Shown here one piece after another: positions 46,822 to 58,093 of a stretch of DNA of 64,000 bases; positions within the stretch are counted from its first letter, which is position 1, and every line of letters starts with the position of its first letter. The DNA comes from Sipunculus nudus (lineage: Eukaryota; Annelida; Sipuncula; Golfingiida; Sipunculidae). A model generated the notes under the pieces. It was not told the DNA's origin. It was given only the letters and a program-made list of their open reading frames with translations, and searched no databases. The stretch spans positions 62,181,389 through 62,245,388 of the forward strand of contig CM049315.1 in assembly GCA_026874595.1 (NCBI GenBank). The letters run 5' to 3'. Position numbers and translations under genes: made by a program.

Positions 46822-48061
46822 AGCCAATGTTTGCGACAAAGTCGGCCGATTTTGTTAATTTTTGTATGATCAGAGTTCACGTTCTGTACGTTTAGTCACT
46901 ATTAGTCATTATAAGTGTATTTTGTAAAATGACATATTTCTGTATTTAAAAAAGAATTAAAGAACGATTTTGGTAAAGATTCAAATTTCATGTATTCCTA
47001 AGAGACGACCTTCAGTTTATTAATAATTACAAAGGAGTATCCTTTCATATAAATTAATGTGCGAACATTTCTGTAATCATAAGAATGAACGAAAAGGTCT
47101 ATGTTTGCAAACGCCATTTATTACTGGGCTGTTGAGCTATCCTTTCATCTGTGTGACGAGCTACTCTGAACAAGTAACACAAGCTTAAGTAGCCGTACTA
47201 CTATCCATCATTATAAATTTCTTTCGTTAAGATAGTTTTTGCCCTATCACAGGTTCTTCTTAAAGTCGGTTAAAAGAAAGGTGCCAACGAAGATAGTGTA
47301 TAAATAAAAAAATAAGCTCAAAGTAAGAGGGAATGAGAAAAGACAAGAATGAAAAGCCGAAAACTTTTGACTGATGAAATATCCAGTCCAGCGCACGCAG
47401 CAATACCAGATGTGTACAGGTAACCAAATAGACAAAACCGTTAATGTGAACGGATCTCTGGTACACTTTTTTCACGGAGTCAGCGGCATTTTTGGCGATG
47501 TTGTACTTTAATTTGTTTTAATATATCTAATCTGACAGATATCAGAGATTCGCCAGATATATAACTGATCATCACACGTCTAAGGGAATTAATAATAAAA
47601 ATTAAAACCTAATCACGCAAAATATCTGCTGCTGTTGGCGTTTGTTGTGTGTAGCAGTCTAATAAAAAAGGGATGATAAAGTGTTGGCTGGTTTATACAG
47701 GACAGAAGAATACATATCACGTCTTTGAATTTCTAGATACAGGAAATCCTAGAAATCACACAAACATGCAAGTAAAATGTCATTTTCTAAATTAGATTTT
47801 GTGGCTGGTGTAATAGCCCTTCTGAATTAAGTATCCTTATACTGAATGATTAGTTTTTCCAAATCCTGCAGATCACCCGCCGCAATCGTTTTAAGGGTTT
47901 CAGACCCATCCTTTCGGTCCTTTTCCGGACCCGGGGACCTTTCTTTGGGTTTTTGTTTTATCTTTTTCCTAAATCCTGGACCCGCCCCTGAGATATGCGG
48001 AAAAACCCAAAAATTTATGAAGGAAGGTTCATCCTGTCTCAGTTCGCATACAAGTGTATAT
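46822..48061. mobile_element. truncated copy 2 of the 473-2239 element
   Basis: Matches 640-1929 in the same orientation: CCAATGTTTGCGACAAAGTC, TTTGGTAAAGATTCAAATTT, GTGACGAGCTACTCTGAACA, GTTGGCGTTTGTTGTGT and CCTGGACCCGCCCCT. It lacks both TIR ends of copy 1 and about 90 bases corresponding to 1010-1130. Confidence 0.8.
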
Positions 48062-48859
48062 TGATTTAATGCCCCTGTTTTTTTCAGTAAGTTCTCGCTC
48101 AGTAGGTTTCAAACTTGATGGAGTTCACTGTCTCTGCTGAAGCGACGGTATTGTCAGTAAAGGTCCGCACATATACGTTCTATATTATAAGGGTTAAGTG
48201 TCTTTGCTGACGTGACCGGATTATGACTGAGGGTATTGATTGATTAATTGATCTCTATTTTCCTTGAAGACTACAAGACTACAAGAAGTTATCATATACA
48301 AAACTGAGTATACATAACAAAATGCAAACTATATGGAATATAAAACTACGAATGATTAACATAATGGTTTTACAAAATCAAATCTAACATATCAACCTTT
48401 ACCATTTACCGGTGTTTAGCCACACGATATAAACCATATACACATCCAATTTTTTGCATCTTATAATACGATAATGAAATGCTCCAGTCACATATTTTCA
48501 GTTTTTAGAACATGGCAATTTCAGTAATTTGGCAATATGTTGTGCAAAATCTGCTACAATACATATAACATTCCCAGGCTCCCAGTCAAATGTTTATCAC
48601 CTCATCGTCAGACTTATTACATAAGGTTCCACTGTATGTAGTACCTAAGATGTCTGTTAAAGAACCCCTAAGCTTATTTCTCCACTTCGAATGCACCTTG
48701 AATGTTTTGAGCATGGGCACAAGCATGGGCCGGTCACAAGAATGGGCACGAACATTTGGAATGTACTCCGCAGTCAGAATTTTTAGAATGCACTTCGAAT
48801 ATCCAGGAATATACAAAGAATTTTCATTCCGACGGCATTCTGGCTTATTCCGCCCCTAG
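48062..48859. other. gene-less stretch
   Basis: 48600-48860 carries inverted GAATGCACCTTGAATG and GCACTTCGAAT motifs and ends in CCCCTAGTGTGACGG, probably another dispersed repeat. The 89-codon frame there has no domain. Confidence 0.45.
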
Positions 48860-49070
48860 TGTGACGGAGGTTTTAAAGACAATAACACGGTGTCATCAGC
48901 AAGGGTTGGGCTTCCAAAATTTAAAGCATAACTTTTTAATCAATCCCCTTTATCGACATAGTCATGTAAATCATAATTAGGAATATATATATAAGTTATA
49001 TAACATTGAAAGTACCCCATTTTTCTTTATACTAAGAGAAATTTTAAATGATCCAAAGGATCCATTTAAC
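48860..49070 (-). pseudogene. LINE RT relic, downstream half (motif C)
   Basis: The minus strand at 48873-48915 reads GSPTLADDTVLLSL, the RT catalytic motif C (xADD). The reading frame upstream has a stop (near GD-stop-LKSY). It lies just left of the third solo LTR, and the upstream half of the same RT lies just right of it. Confidence 0.65.
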
Positions 49071-49074
49071 ATTA

Positions 49075-49942
49075 TGTTACAGATGTCTTTTTTATTGTGT
49101 GACACGGGCGTAACTCGTGTTGTCGCGGCCTCGCCTGGCCCGGTGTTGCCCTTTCAGTTTAATCCGTACTGGTTGAACTCTCGCTGGCATGCTAGTTTGG
49201 GGCTTTCTCCCCTGGCCGAGCCTGGTCGGCCCACGTGTGAACCCTGACATGTGTAGAAACACGGCATTCGTGGTTTTAGAGGTTTCCTGTAATGTGTGTA
49301 CTGTGTATCATGTCAGATTCTTTAGATTTTTCGAGAAATGGAAAGTTCTTGGCTTGAGATGAAAGGTCACAAATAGGGGCTGTGTTTTGGAGCCGAGGGA
49401 AAGAGGTGGGAGAACATTCCAGCGGACACAAAAGGCTAGGACCTTTTTCCGATACATGCAGCAGATAGAGATTTTCTTCAAATTTATGACGGATTTTATG
49501 TTGTCTTCACTTTGCCTTTCGGATCACTGCCAGGATTTCAGTTTTGGATAGCAGTAGAATGATTTTGTAATTACACTGGACTGTTATTCTCCGAGAAGAT
49601 TTGTGTGAACTGTTCATCTGGCTTATACATTTTAAAGGACTTATCGCTGTGACAGTGGTGGTATCCAGGTACGGTGCACTTTGTTTATTTTACTGTGTGA
49701 TTGTATTGATTTGCAGTTATACTGCTGTTATACTGTTTAATTGTATTGATTTAGTGTATTGTAATGTTAGGGTTGTTTTAGAACAAATTATAGTTATTTG
49801 TTAACAAAAACACCACTGACATCTTTATTCATTCCCCTAGACATTTCACGCTGCCTAGTGTTACAGAATTTGATTTTTTTTTCTATTACAAAATTTATGT
49901 TCTTAACGCATACATGCTCTGTTGATATTAGGTTACGCAACA
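49075..49942 (+). mobile_element. solo LTR, copy 3 (868 bp), inserted in a LINE
   Basis: Begins TGTTACAGATGTC and ends TTAGGTTACGCAACA. ATTA flanks it exactly at 49071-49074 and 49943-49946. It shares CACGGGCGTAACTCGTGTTG, TTTAATCCGTACTGGTTGAA and GGGGCTGTGTTTTGGAGCC with the other copies. AGAACAAATTATAGTTATT replaces the AATAAA-containing block of copy 1. No internal retrotransposon sequence is present. Confidence 0.85.
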
Positions 49943-49946
49943 ATTA

Positions 49947-50400
49947 CCATATATACATTTGCTGCCAACCAGCATTCTCGAAAAAGGGCCCATAGCCGAT
50001 TCCTAATGCCTATCTTATACATCTTATGTAATAATCCGTTCCATCAAACACGGTCAAAAGCCTGTAAACAATCGAAGAAACAGGTATGTCTTACTACCCC
50101 TCATATTATAATGATGTATTATCTCGAAATCAAAGGACAGAATGACATTGTTACTGCCTCGTTTACTCGCATATTGCTGAGTATTAAGAATACAATATAT
50201 TGCCAATTTCCCTTCTAAACGACCTCAAATAACCTTTTTTAAAATTGTATTTATCCAAGTCATAAGGGTGAGAACCCAAAATGATCCCAACGATGATTTC
50301 GCTGTTCGTTTAACTTTGTGCATGGGGTGATAATACCTACTTTAAAAGAATCTGGTATTTCTACAAGATGGATAAGGCCTGTTTTCCATGTACGCTTTCT
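49947..50400 (-). pseudogene. LINE RT relic, upstream half (N-terminal RT and motif A)
   Basis: On the minus strand 50400-50260 reads TGLIHLVEIPDSFKVGIITP, the N-terminal RT block. 50082-50047 reads CFFDCLQAFDRV, RT motif A (FxDxxxAFDxV), followed after one stop by WNGLLHKMYKIGIRNRLWAL. Stops and frame changes are present. The order on the minus strand (N-terminal block, motif A, LTR insertion, motif C at 48893) fits one LINE broken by the LTR. Confidence 0.65.
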
Positions 50401-50510
50401 TTGCATTTTTACAATAGTGGTTGGCAAAAACTGGCCCTTACCAACCACTTTTGTAATAATTATTACAATAGTGAACGTTATTACAACAGTGGTTGCTTTA
50501 GCCCAGTTAT
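50401..50510. repeat. TTACAATAGTG hairpin repeat copy
   Basis: TTTACAATAGTGGTTGG pairs with CCAACCACTTTTGTAATAA, followed by TTATTACAATAGTGAACG. It separates the LINE relic from the GIY-YIG relic and truncates the latter. Confidence 0.7.
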
Positions 50511-50884
50511 AAGCCTCTGCCTGTTTGAGTATTTTCAATGTTATATTGTAGTTTCCGTTTTTGTCATTTAGTTGCCATATATATTTGCTAAGTTTGGTAT
50601 TGAATTTCTTTGATTTGTTGATGTTTGTGGTTGGCGTAGCGTGTTTTGAATGAATGTTCTGTAATTCCTATGTAGGTTTGTTCGGTCTCGTTGGCGGTTG
50701 TAACTGTTGCTTGGTACACAATGGATTCTTTTAGGCAGTAGCCGGGCATAGGGTATCCAGCTGGTTTTTTACAGTTGCATTCAGTAGATTTTGAAGCATT
50801 TCTATACAATGAGACTGTGGTCTTGTAACGTCCATCTATTAGTCTATGGGCCAGAGCCGATATTGTTACCAACTTGGGTGGCAA
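50511..50884 (-). pseudogene. Penelope-like GIY-YIG endonuclease relic
   Basis: The 98-codon minus-strand frame has CNCKKPAGYPMPGYCLKESI, then VYQATVT, then TYIGITEHSFKTRYANHKHQ. This is the GIY-YIG nuclease core with the CxC...C linker typical of the C-terminal domain of Penelope-like retroelements. A one-base frame change near 50605 continues it as LSKYIWQLNDKNGNYNITLK then ILKQAEAYNWA, ending at the hairpin repeat. The RT domain is absent upstream. The nuclease makes the target nick during retrotransposition; this copy is dead. Confidence 0.7.
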
Positions 50885-51160
50885 AACTTTAGTAAGTTTT
50901 TTTAAAGGTCAATGCCTATAGATGTAATTTTGATATGATAACTGATCCAGAGTGGTAGCTTAGTTATAGTTTTCCGCTACTGAATGTGGTGACCCTGCAT
51001 GAAAATTTAAACTTTTAAGCTGCATCGACTTTTCCAGAGTATTTATTTAATAAATTCAGGAATACAAAAGGTATCATAACAAATTTGGTCTCAACAGATC
51101 AGACCTGGGGTTTCTGATGGTGTGTCAAATGTGGCAGTTGTATGCATTTATCATCAGAGC
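50840..51160 (-). repeat. inverted arm, left (overlaps the GIY-YIG relic)
   Basis: Reverse-complementary to about 53083-53400. Landmarks are GATAACTGATCCAGAGTGGT, CCGCTACTGAATGTGGTGAC, TGCATGAAAATTTAAACTTT, GGTCTCAACAGA and TGTGTCAAATGTGGCAGTTG. The left copy has a 17-base insertion near 50911. Confidence 0.8.
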
Positions 51161-52514
51161 CAGATACTAATATTTACCCTGACCCCTTAGAACTATCAAA
51201 AATTCTGTAATTTTATTAATGTCAGCTTCTTATATCGAACCTTATGCTTTTTTAAATATTGTTTTTAACTGTTTCATGATTTGCTTGGGAAAATACTGAA
51301 TTTATTTGGTGTTTGTTTTACTTTTTGCATGAAATATCATGCACAACGAAGGGCTATTATTGGCGATAGTCCAGTTGCCGCCCTTTTTTATTCCATACTG
51401 AACCTATGAATTATCTATAGTACAAGGTTTTTTGATGGATTTCTAATGGTAGGAGTCCACTAATACTTTTGAGAAGGGCTGTCCTCACGACGACATGGGG
51501 CAATTTTGTAATATGCAAATAAGGGTTGTCATTGACTTGACCGTTGTTGGTATTATTTCATTTGAAACTTTGACCATGAAATCTGGGTCAAGACACAATG
51601 TTCGACCAGTTATCTTGGTAAGTTCTGCAGAAAGCGTAGAAAGTAGTCCTTTCATCAATGGCTGCCCTTATGTGCATATTAAAATAAAAAATTCTGACTA
51701 AACCGTTCCTAAACGGTTTTAAACTAATCTTTGACTATGAAAACCAAAGTCTAGACACAATATTCGACCAGTTATTATGGTTAGTTCTTGAGTTATCGAA
51801 GCAACCATGGACGCGCTTTTTGATTGGTTGATATGTTTTTTATGGAATTTTCAGATGGTGATACCAATGACGTAGCACTGGTCTGCCAATCACGCACGAA
51901 GTTCAAATTTAGCCCAAAACCAATGTGCCATGGCTTACTGACCTAGCGACGGGGGCATCTTGCCAGCCTATCCTAAATATTAAGTAAATAATTAAGAGAT
52001 GGACCATATTGTGAGAAAAACGCTAGGAAAATGTCAGATAAGTAATAGGTATAAGGAAATGACACAGAAAAGTAACACATTAAACCGAAATCTACACTTG
52101 TAGCAATTCAAGTGCATGCATGTGATGGAACATAAAGTGATCAACTATGTCTATCCATCAGCCCTCGGTTATCATTAAATATATATTAATTATGAACTTT
52201 TTTCTATAGGCACTGTTAATTAACTTTTATATGCTGTATGTATATTGATTTAAACTATTAAAGTCTGGAATTTAAAAGCAACTGATATATTCAGAGGTGT
52301 AATATTGCAAATATATACAATTTTTAAACTTTTAAAACAAACTGATGTAATAAAAAATTAAGATTTAATTGAAACTTCATATATCACTGTTCATTTAAGT
52401 GAATATCCCGTATGTATATACAGAGATGTGGTATTATTGCCCCCCTCTCCCAACACCACCAAGTCCTTGCACATTTGGACGGGGGAAATCTTTTATATGG
52501 CAACTGTATACATT

Positions 52515-52571
<57 letters not shown>

Positions 52572-53082
52572 AGTATATTATAAAAACAGATCTAATTGAA
52601 CAAATGTGTAAACTGCTGAACTTTCAACAATTTATCAAAAAGTCAACCAACGATCATGGTAATAGTTCAGATCTTATGTTCACAAACTGCTCATATTCTT
52701 CACTTTCACATTAAGAAAACACATGGTCTGGTCACAAAATATTATTTCCAACAAATTTCTTACTCATCAATACAAACCAACCATGGCCTTTATTACCTCT
52801 TTCTCTCAGACTTGCTTTCCATTTGATATTATTTTAGATTTTAACCTTCAAGGTCAGCTTCAGCTGAGCACAGTGACCCATTGGTCCCCTCTTTAAGGAT
52901 GGCCTAAAGTATTAGTCTGAAGGTAAAAAAAAATTAAAAAGGCACTAGGAAAACCAAGCTGGTACCTAACTTTGAATCAAAGAATAAAAGGCAAAAGCGA
53001 AACTGTCGTAAGTTTAATGAGTAAATATACCGAAATTTCAGCAATTTTAAGGGGTAGGGATAACTATAAGTATGTGCCACTG
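51161..53082. other. spacer between inverted arms
   Basis: Contains a tandem pair (about 51567-51640 and 51727-51800) with TTTGAC-ATGAAA, AGACACAAT-TTCGACCAGTTAT, and a (TA)n at 52520-52568. No ORF of note. Confidence 0.5.
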
Positions 53083-53400
53083 ATGAAAAATGCATACAAC
53101 TGCCACATTTGACACACCATCAGAAAGTCCTTGGTCTTAGCTATCTGTTGAGACCAAATTTGATAAGTTATCAAATAAATACTGTGAAAAAGTCGATGCA
53201 ACTAAAAGTTTAAATTTTCATGCAGAGTCACCACATTCAGTAGCGGATAATTATGACGAAGCTACCACTCTGGATCAGTTATCATACCAAAATACCTTAA
53301 GAAAAACCTACTTAAATTTTTCCACCCTTGGTGGTACCAATATTTGGAAAATGAACTCTGGGCCAATGGACTAATGGACCTTGTTGTTAGTGTTACAGGA
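53083..53400 (+). repeat. inverted arm, right
   Basis: Second copy of the 50840-51160 sequence in opposite orientation. The part matching the start of the GIY-YIG frame (GGCCCATAGACTAATAG region) is recognisable near 53361 but then diverges. Confidence 0.75.
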
Positions 53401-54423
53401 GATGTAAAAGGTAAAGACCCGTGAACAATGTATTTCTTACAAATATTGACCAAACTATTCATTTGTCACATGGCAAAACCAATTAATATGAATATTTGCA
53501 CATTCCAAGTGACAAATAAGTGAACAGAAGTCAATAAAAATCACATATGTTAACTTATTTAATGCCATGACCATCAATTCGAAGAGGTCTTTGGAGTTGT
53601 GTCACACGTAAAAGTCCGTATGTATTCTTGTGTGGGTCTCAGACAATGTTAGTGTTCATATTTTCACTTCAAAGAAACTGAATTATGGGGATGATTTATT
53701 ATTTCTTTTAAATTGTCATGATGTTTACTCTCTTTGTTACAAACGTTGACCATTAAAATTATGTTATAACCGTTGACTACATTCACAGTCACATGACAAT
53801 GTATATAAGTTATGATTTCACTTTTCTGCGTGAGCTTGTCTGGCTCGATAACTTTTTGAAGGCTTGTATATATGAATATAGCCTTAACAACCACTATGTT
53901 TACAAAGTGTAAGTGCTCATGAAAAGTTAATGCAACAATTCGATTGTTAAAGATAAAGATATGTTCACGTAACTTCGCTATGAATGGGAAGAAATGGGTG
54001 TGGTTAAAGGCTATGGTTCCTTTGAGTTCTCCTCTTTGAAAAATACATGTTCGTGCCTTTGTCCTAAACTGGTTCATGACAACACACGCGTCGATAAAGA
54101 GAACTATGTGTTTGTCCACGGACTGTAACATGCTCTGACGTGATGTTACAGACCCGTGTACACATTGTTTGGGCCATCCCACAAGAAATACTTGTCATAA
54201 TTATCTTAAAATGTGTATACATATTCCTGACACTTCTTTTTCTACTAAGGTTTCTACTAAATAATTCAAATGAGTCAGATATTCAGAAATATTGATGTAC
54301 ACGTTTTTAACGATATTTTTTCGCCATGACCATCTGCAGGTTAATCCAATGCTCCTATTCATGCCAGAAGAGACGGAGACCTATTTTCACATCCATACGG
54401 GTCTATTGCGGTCATGAAAGCAT
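53401..54423. other. gene-less stretch except the ORF above
   Basis: Nothing else recognised. Confidence 0.45.
53664..54182 (-). CDS. unrecognised 172-codon ORF
   Basis: This is the longest uninterrupted frame on either strand here. It has ATG at 54180-54182 and ends at 53664. No domain was recognised; it is rich in His, Phe, Ile and Val, with repeats of NIVVV- and FIFNNRI-like hydrophobic stretches. There is no splice or promoter support. It could be a TE fragment or a chance open frame. Confidence 0.2.
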   Translation of the reverse strand: MGWPKQCVHGSVTSRQSMLQSVDKHIVLFIDACVVMNQFRTKARTCIFQRGELKGTIAFNHTHFFPFIAKLREHIFIFNNRIVALTFHEHLHFVNIVVVKAIFIYTSLQKVIEPDKLTQKSEIITYIHCHVTVNVVNGYNIILMVNVCNKESKHHDNLKEIINHPHNSVSLK

Positions 54424-54996
54424 AGAAACTTATCCCAGACAAATATGAAACGGCTCCGAGCGTACATTTACTCATAATCCGGGTACGTCAACAGAGATCC
54501 CTAAACCAGAAATATATGAAATTGATTTGAGCCTACCTTCACTAATATTCGGGTGACGTCAGCAGATCCACTTGACTGTAAACAATATGAAACGTAGCTG
54601 TGCGTATCCTTATTGATAATCCGGTCGCGTCAGCAGAGACACTTATCTCGGAGAAATATGAAAATATTCTGAGCGTACCCTTACAGATAATCCGGTCGCG
54701 TCAGCAGAGACACTTATCTCGGAGAAATATGAAAATATTCTGAGCGTACGCTTACTGATAATCCGGTCGCGTCAGCAGAGACACTTATCTCGGAGAAATA
54801 TGAAAATATTCTGAGCGTACGCTTACTGATAATCCGGTCGCGTCAGCAGAGACACTTATCTCGGAGAAATATGAAAATATTCTGAGCGTACCCTTACAGA
54901 TAATCCGGTCGCGTCAGCAGAGACACTTATCTCGGAGAAATATGAAAATATTCTGAGCGTACGCTTACTGATAATCCGGTCGCGTCAGCAGAGACA
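54424..54996. repeat. 71-bp tandem satellite
   Basis: The unit has CCGGTCGCGTCAGCAGAGAC, ACTTATCTCGGAGAAATATG, AAAATATTCTGAGCGTAC and CTTACTGATAAT. Six near-identical copies run from about 54610 to 54996, with about three diverged copies upstream. The array resumes at about 56622 (CCATCCGGTCACGTCAGCAG) after an insertion. Confidence 0.95.
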
Positions 54997-55000
54997 ATAA

Positions 55001-56593
55001 TGGGGCTGTCCCATTTAGGCGACTCTACAAGCGACCGGGCTGTCGCCTCATGGTCGCCGTAAAACCGGCGACAGTTCCTCCGCTACGACAGCAGGTTGAC
55101 GACTGTCTGACGACAAGCTGCCGACAACCGACGACACTGTCACCTGAGAGAGGTGACAATACTTTCTACTTACTTCTTAAGAGGAAGTGATGTCACCAGA
55201 GAGCGATGACAAGCTGGTTTAACGCGAACGGGTTTAATTCAGGTTCTTTTGTTGGTGGTGCTAGGTGCGTATGTTCGCCTGGTCTAGGAAGCTGGGCGTT
55301 GATTGGCTTGGCAGGGGGCGCCACTATATAAGACCCCAAAAGGGGCGGGATAGGGTGATATCTGCTAAGAACTACTTGCGTACAAGAGAGGTACTTGCTG
55401 TACGTGTCGTGAAATGTACGATAGCGGGACGAAGTCGCTTGAAGGTTGTAGACTGGGAAAACATGGATGTCGAAAAAGAGTCAGCCGACAGAAAACTTGG
55501 GTAAAGACTTTCGTTGCGGGTATAAGTTGCCCGATAACTGCTATTAATTCGTCGGGAAAAAATGAGACTATTTTCCACGTGTTCAGATCTCTCAGGAGAA
55601 GGACGGACCATAAGGACCGGACCGGCAACAGGTCAGTGAGATTTGACGTTGGAAAAACTCACGCTGTCAGGGCCTGAAAACTAAGGACTGTGTAGGACTG
55701 CATGTTAGCATCAGGACCTCCAAGTTCTGAAAGTGACAGAACTGATTTGCGGGACCGACCACGCGTAGCGGATGCCTGACTACTGAACGTATGGTAGATT
55801 GGAGCCTTACGCCTGTGCATGTGTTTTATGCCCGACAGAATCCACGGACTCTCGGCGTATAATGAGGTATTCCCGGGTGCCGTACAAAAGGAACTTTCCA
55901 AGTTCGTGTGTTGTGTCGGTGATTTCATCCTGCGCGAGCGGATACCTTAAGGGAGAATTTTGTGGTTTTGTGTGTTTTTTGTGTGTAATGACTCTGCCTA
56001 AAGTGTCCTGTTTTGTTTTTGTGATGTGGAACTACTTCAGAGCAGTGATGGTATTTATATGGCTCTAATAATGTGAGTATTACGTTTGGTATATATATAT
56101 AACGCGGAGTACCGTGTGACAGACACAATCGCCGCGACAAAGGACAATCACCTACGACAACCTACGACCACATCTACGACAACGTACGACTACACTGGCG
56201 ACAACATACGACACCAGAATTCATGCTACGCCCACCCGCGACAAGCTTCGACGAGTTCCTACCCTGTGCTTTGAGAGGAGCCGGAGTCAAGGATAGGGCC
56301 TTGTATCAAGTACACCAGCCAACGACAGGACTTACGACATCCTACGTCACCTGGCGACAGTCTACGAAAGGACCTACGACAACCAACGCCACCTGGCGAC
56401 AGCCTTCGACAGCACCTACGCCAGTGGAAGACAGGCTACGTTCACTGGCGTATAAAAAGCTGTCGCCTGAGAATTTTGAACATGTTGAAAATCCAGCGGC
56501 GACAGTTAATAGGCAACGCGTCTATTGGCGACTAAAGGCGACCATACAGGCGACCCCCCAGCGACCATGAGGTGACAGCCTTGGACAGCCCCA
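55001..56593. mobile_element. TIR element inserted in the 71-bp array (1593 bp)
   Basis: The left end TGGGGCTGTCCCATTTAGG and the right end (reverse strand) TGGGGCTGTCCAAGG match for 11 bases and then loosely, sharing GCTGTCGCCTCATGGTCGC (left) with GCTGTCACCTCATGGTCGC (right). Subterminal regions are full of GCGACA/CTACGACA units. The flanks TAA and TAG would fit a Harbinger-type 3-bp duplication with one change. The interior has a CTATATAAGACCCC TATA-like site near 55324, and a GTGAGTATTA donor-like site at 56071. No transposase was recognised; frames of 79-115 codons have no domain. Confidence 0.7.
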
Positions 56594-58093
56594 TAGGAAT
56601 AGGTCTGAAGAGATTCAGACCATCCGGTCACGTCAGCAGAAACACTCAACCCGGGTTTTCATTGTTATCAATAGGCTATGTAAGGGGCAGCTGCATTGTA
56701 TAGTTGAGTAGTACGATCAAAATAAAATCGTATATTGTTTTAAAAAAATTAGAAGAATCCTCATTACATTGGGAAAACGTACGTTCAGACCGCAACAGAG
56801 GTAAGATACGCGCCGTATTTTCACGGAGCCCTGCTTTTACAAACCAATTTTAAATGGTGAGACGTACCCTAGTGTTATATTACATGTTGTTTCGAAACAA
56901 TATCCAGTTCAATTAACAAGGGTACAAGGGTGCGATTTCTCGACCCAGGACTGAATCGGTACTGGTAATGGGCAGTAGGCAAAGGTAGAACAAGTAACCC
57001 TATAGCGCCTATTAAGGCGCTTGTATGTTCACTACAAAGCCGAGAAATGCTACAAGAACAGTAGCGTACATTTATCTTCAATGGTGGGGTGGGGGTGGGA
57101 AGGGGGATGTATCGCAGGTGTGGGAGGGTAATCAAAGGTGGGGCTTAATTTATAACCATATATATATATATATACATTTATACATTTATATATAAACCTT
57201 TTATTATCTCTGTGACACATTTCAAATAGATTACAATTTAGTTTTAAAAAAATAAGGTATCATGTTTCCAGTATATGTTAATTCTTAACTAGGTTTAGTT
57301 ATATAATATTTCATAGTAAACTCAGATATGGAAAAAAGTCTCTGATTCTAATTATTAATATATTTCGTTTCTGTTATTGTTCTGCCTGAATCCGTTACCA
57401 AAATTAGTAGATAACCTTGTAACAAAATGTAGTTATTCAACCACATGATACGAAACTCGATGGCTTTACTTATAATTAACGATATCTCAGACAGGAATCG
57501 GTATAAATTGCCCTGAAAAAACCAAAGAACAAATGCACTCATCATAAGATATCACAATAAGCAATAGTTTGTTAAATGTAAGTCTCTTTGTATTAAAAAA
57601 AGTATCGATATTTGATTTCCTCGTCAGAGTTAGTTAATGATAATATCATAAATGATATACCATATGAACAACATAAGAATTGAGTTTTCAATAATAAAGC
57701 CTGGCTGCGAACTTTCATTGTGTATTTATTGTTAACTCGCCTGACTTCTGATTTTCACACTATTATGGATACATCTGTTTGGTGAATAACGTGTGATAAC
57801 AGGGTTCGGAATCAGTACCGGGTGACCGGGTGACTGTTAGGGGGATTAAGGGGATGCAGCACAATTTTGGTTTGCGACGGCACTCCCGGACAGGTAATTA
57901 TTTGTGCAGCGTCCAATAAAGATTTCATGGAAATCACACAGTCTTTGTTTACTGTGCAGAAAAAGAATGATCGCATCAGCCAGTTTTTCAAACATGAGCG
58001 ACTCTTCGTGAACAAGACAATACAAAATAGTAAGATGTGAACATTGCACTATGTAGTATTTACAATTCTGTTTTCAAACATATTGCTGTAAAT
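56594..58093. other. satellite remnant then gene-less stretch
   Basis: 56622-56655 is the severed continuation of the 71-bp array. (TA)n is at 57161-57175. Nothing else was recognised. Confidence 0.55.

Noticed and set aside
18759-49942. LTR copies 1 and 3 as the two ends of one full retrotransposon
   Set aside because: Each has its own distinct 4-bp flanking duplication, and the DNA between is unrelated.
54424-54996. 71-bp repeats as repeat-plus-spacer
   Set aside because: The whole 71-bp unit is conserved, so there are no variable spacers.
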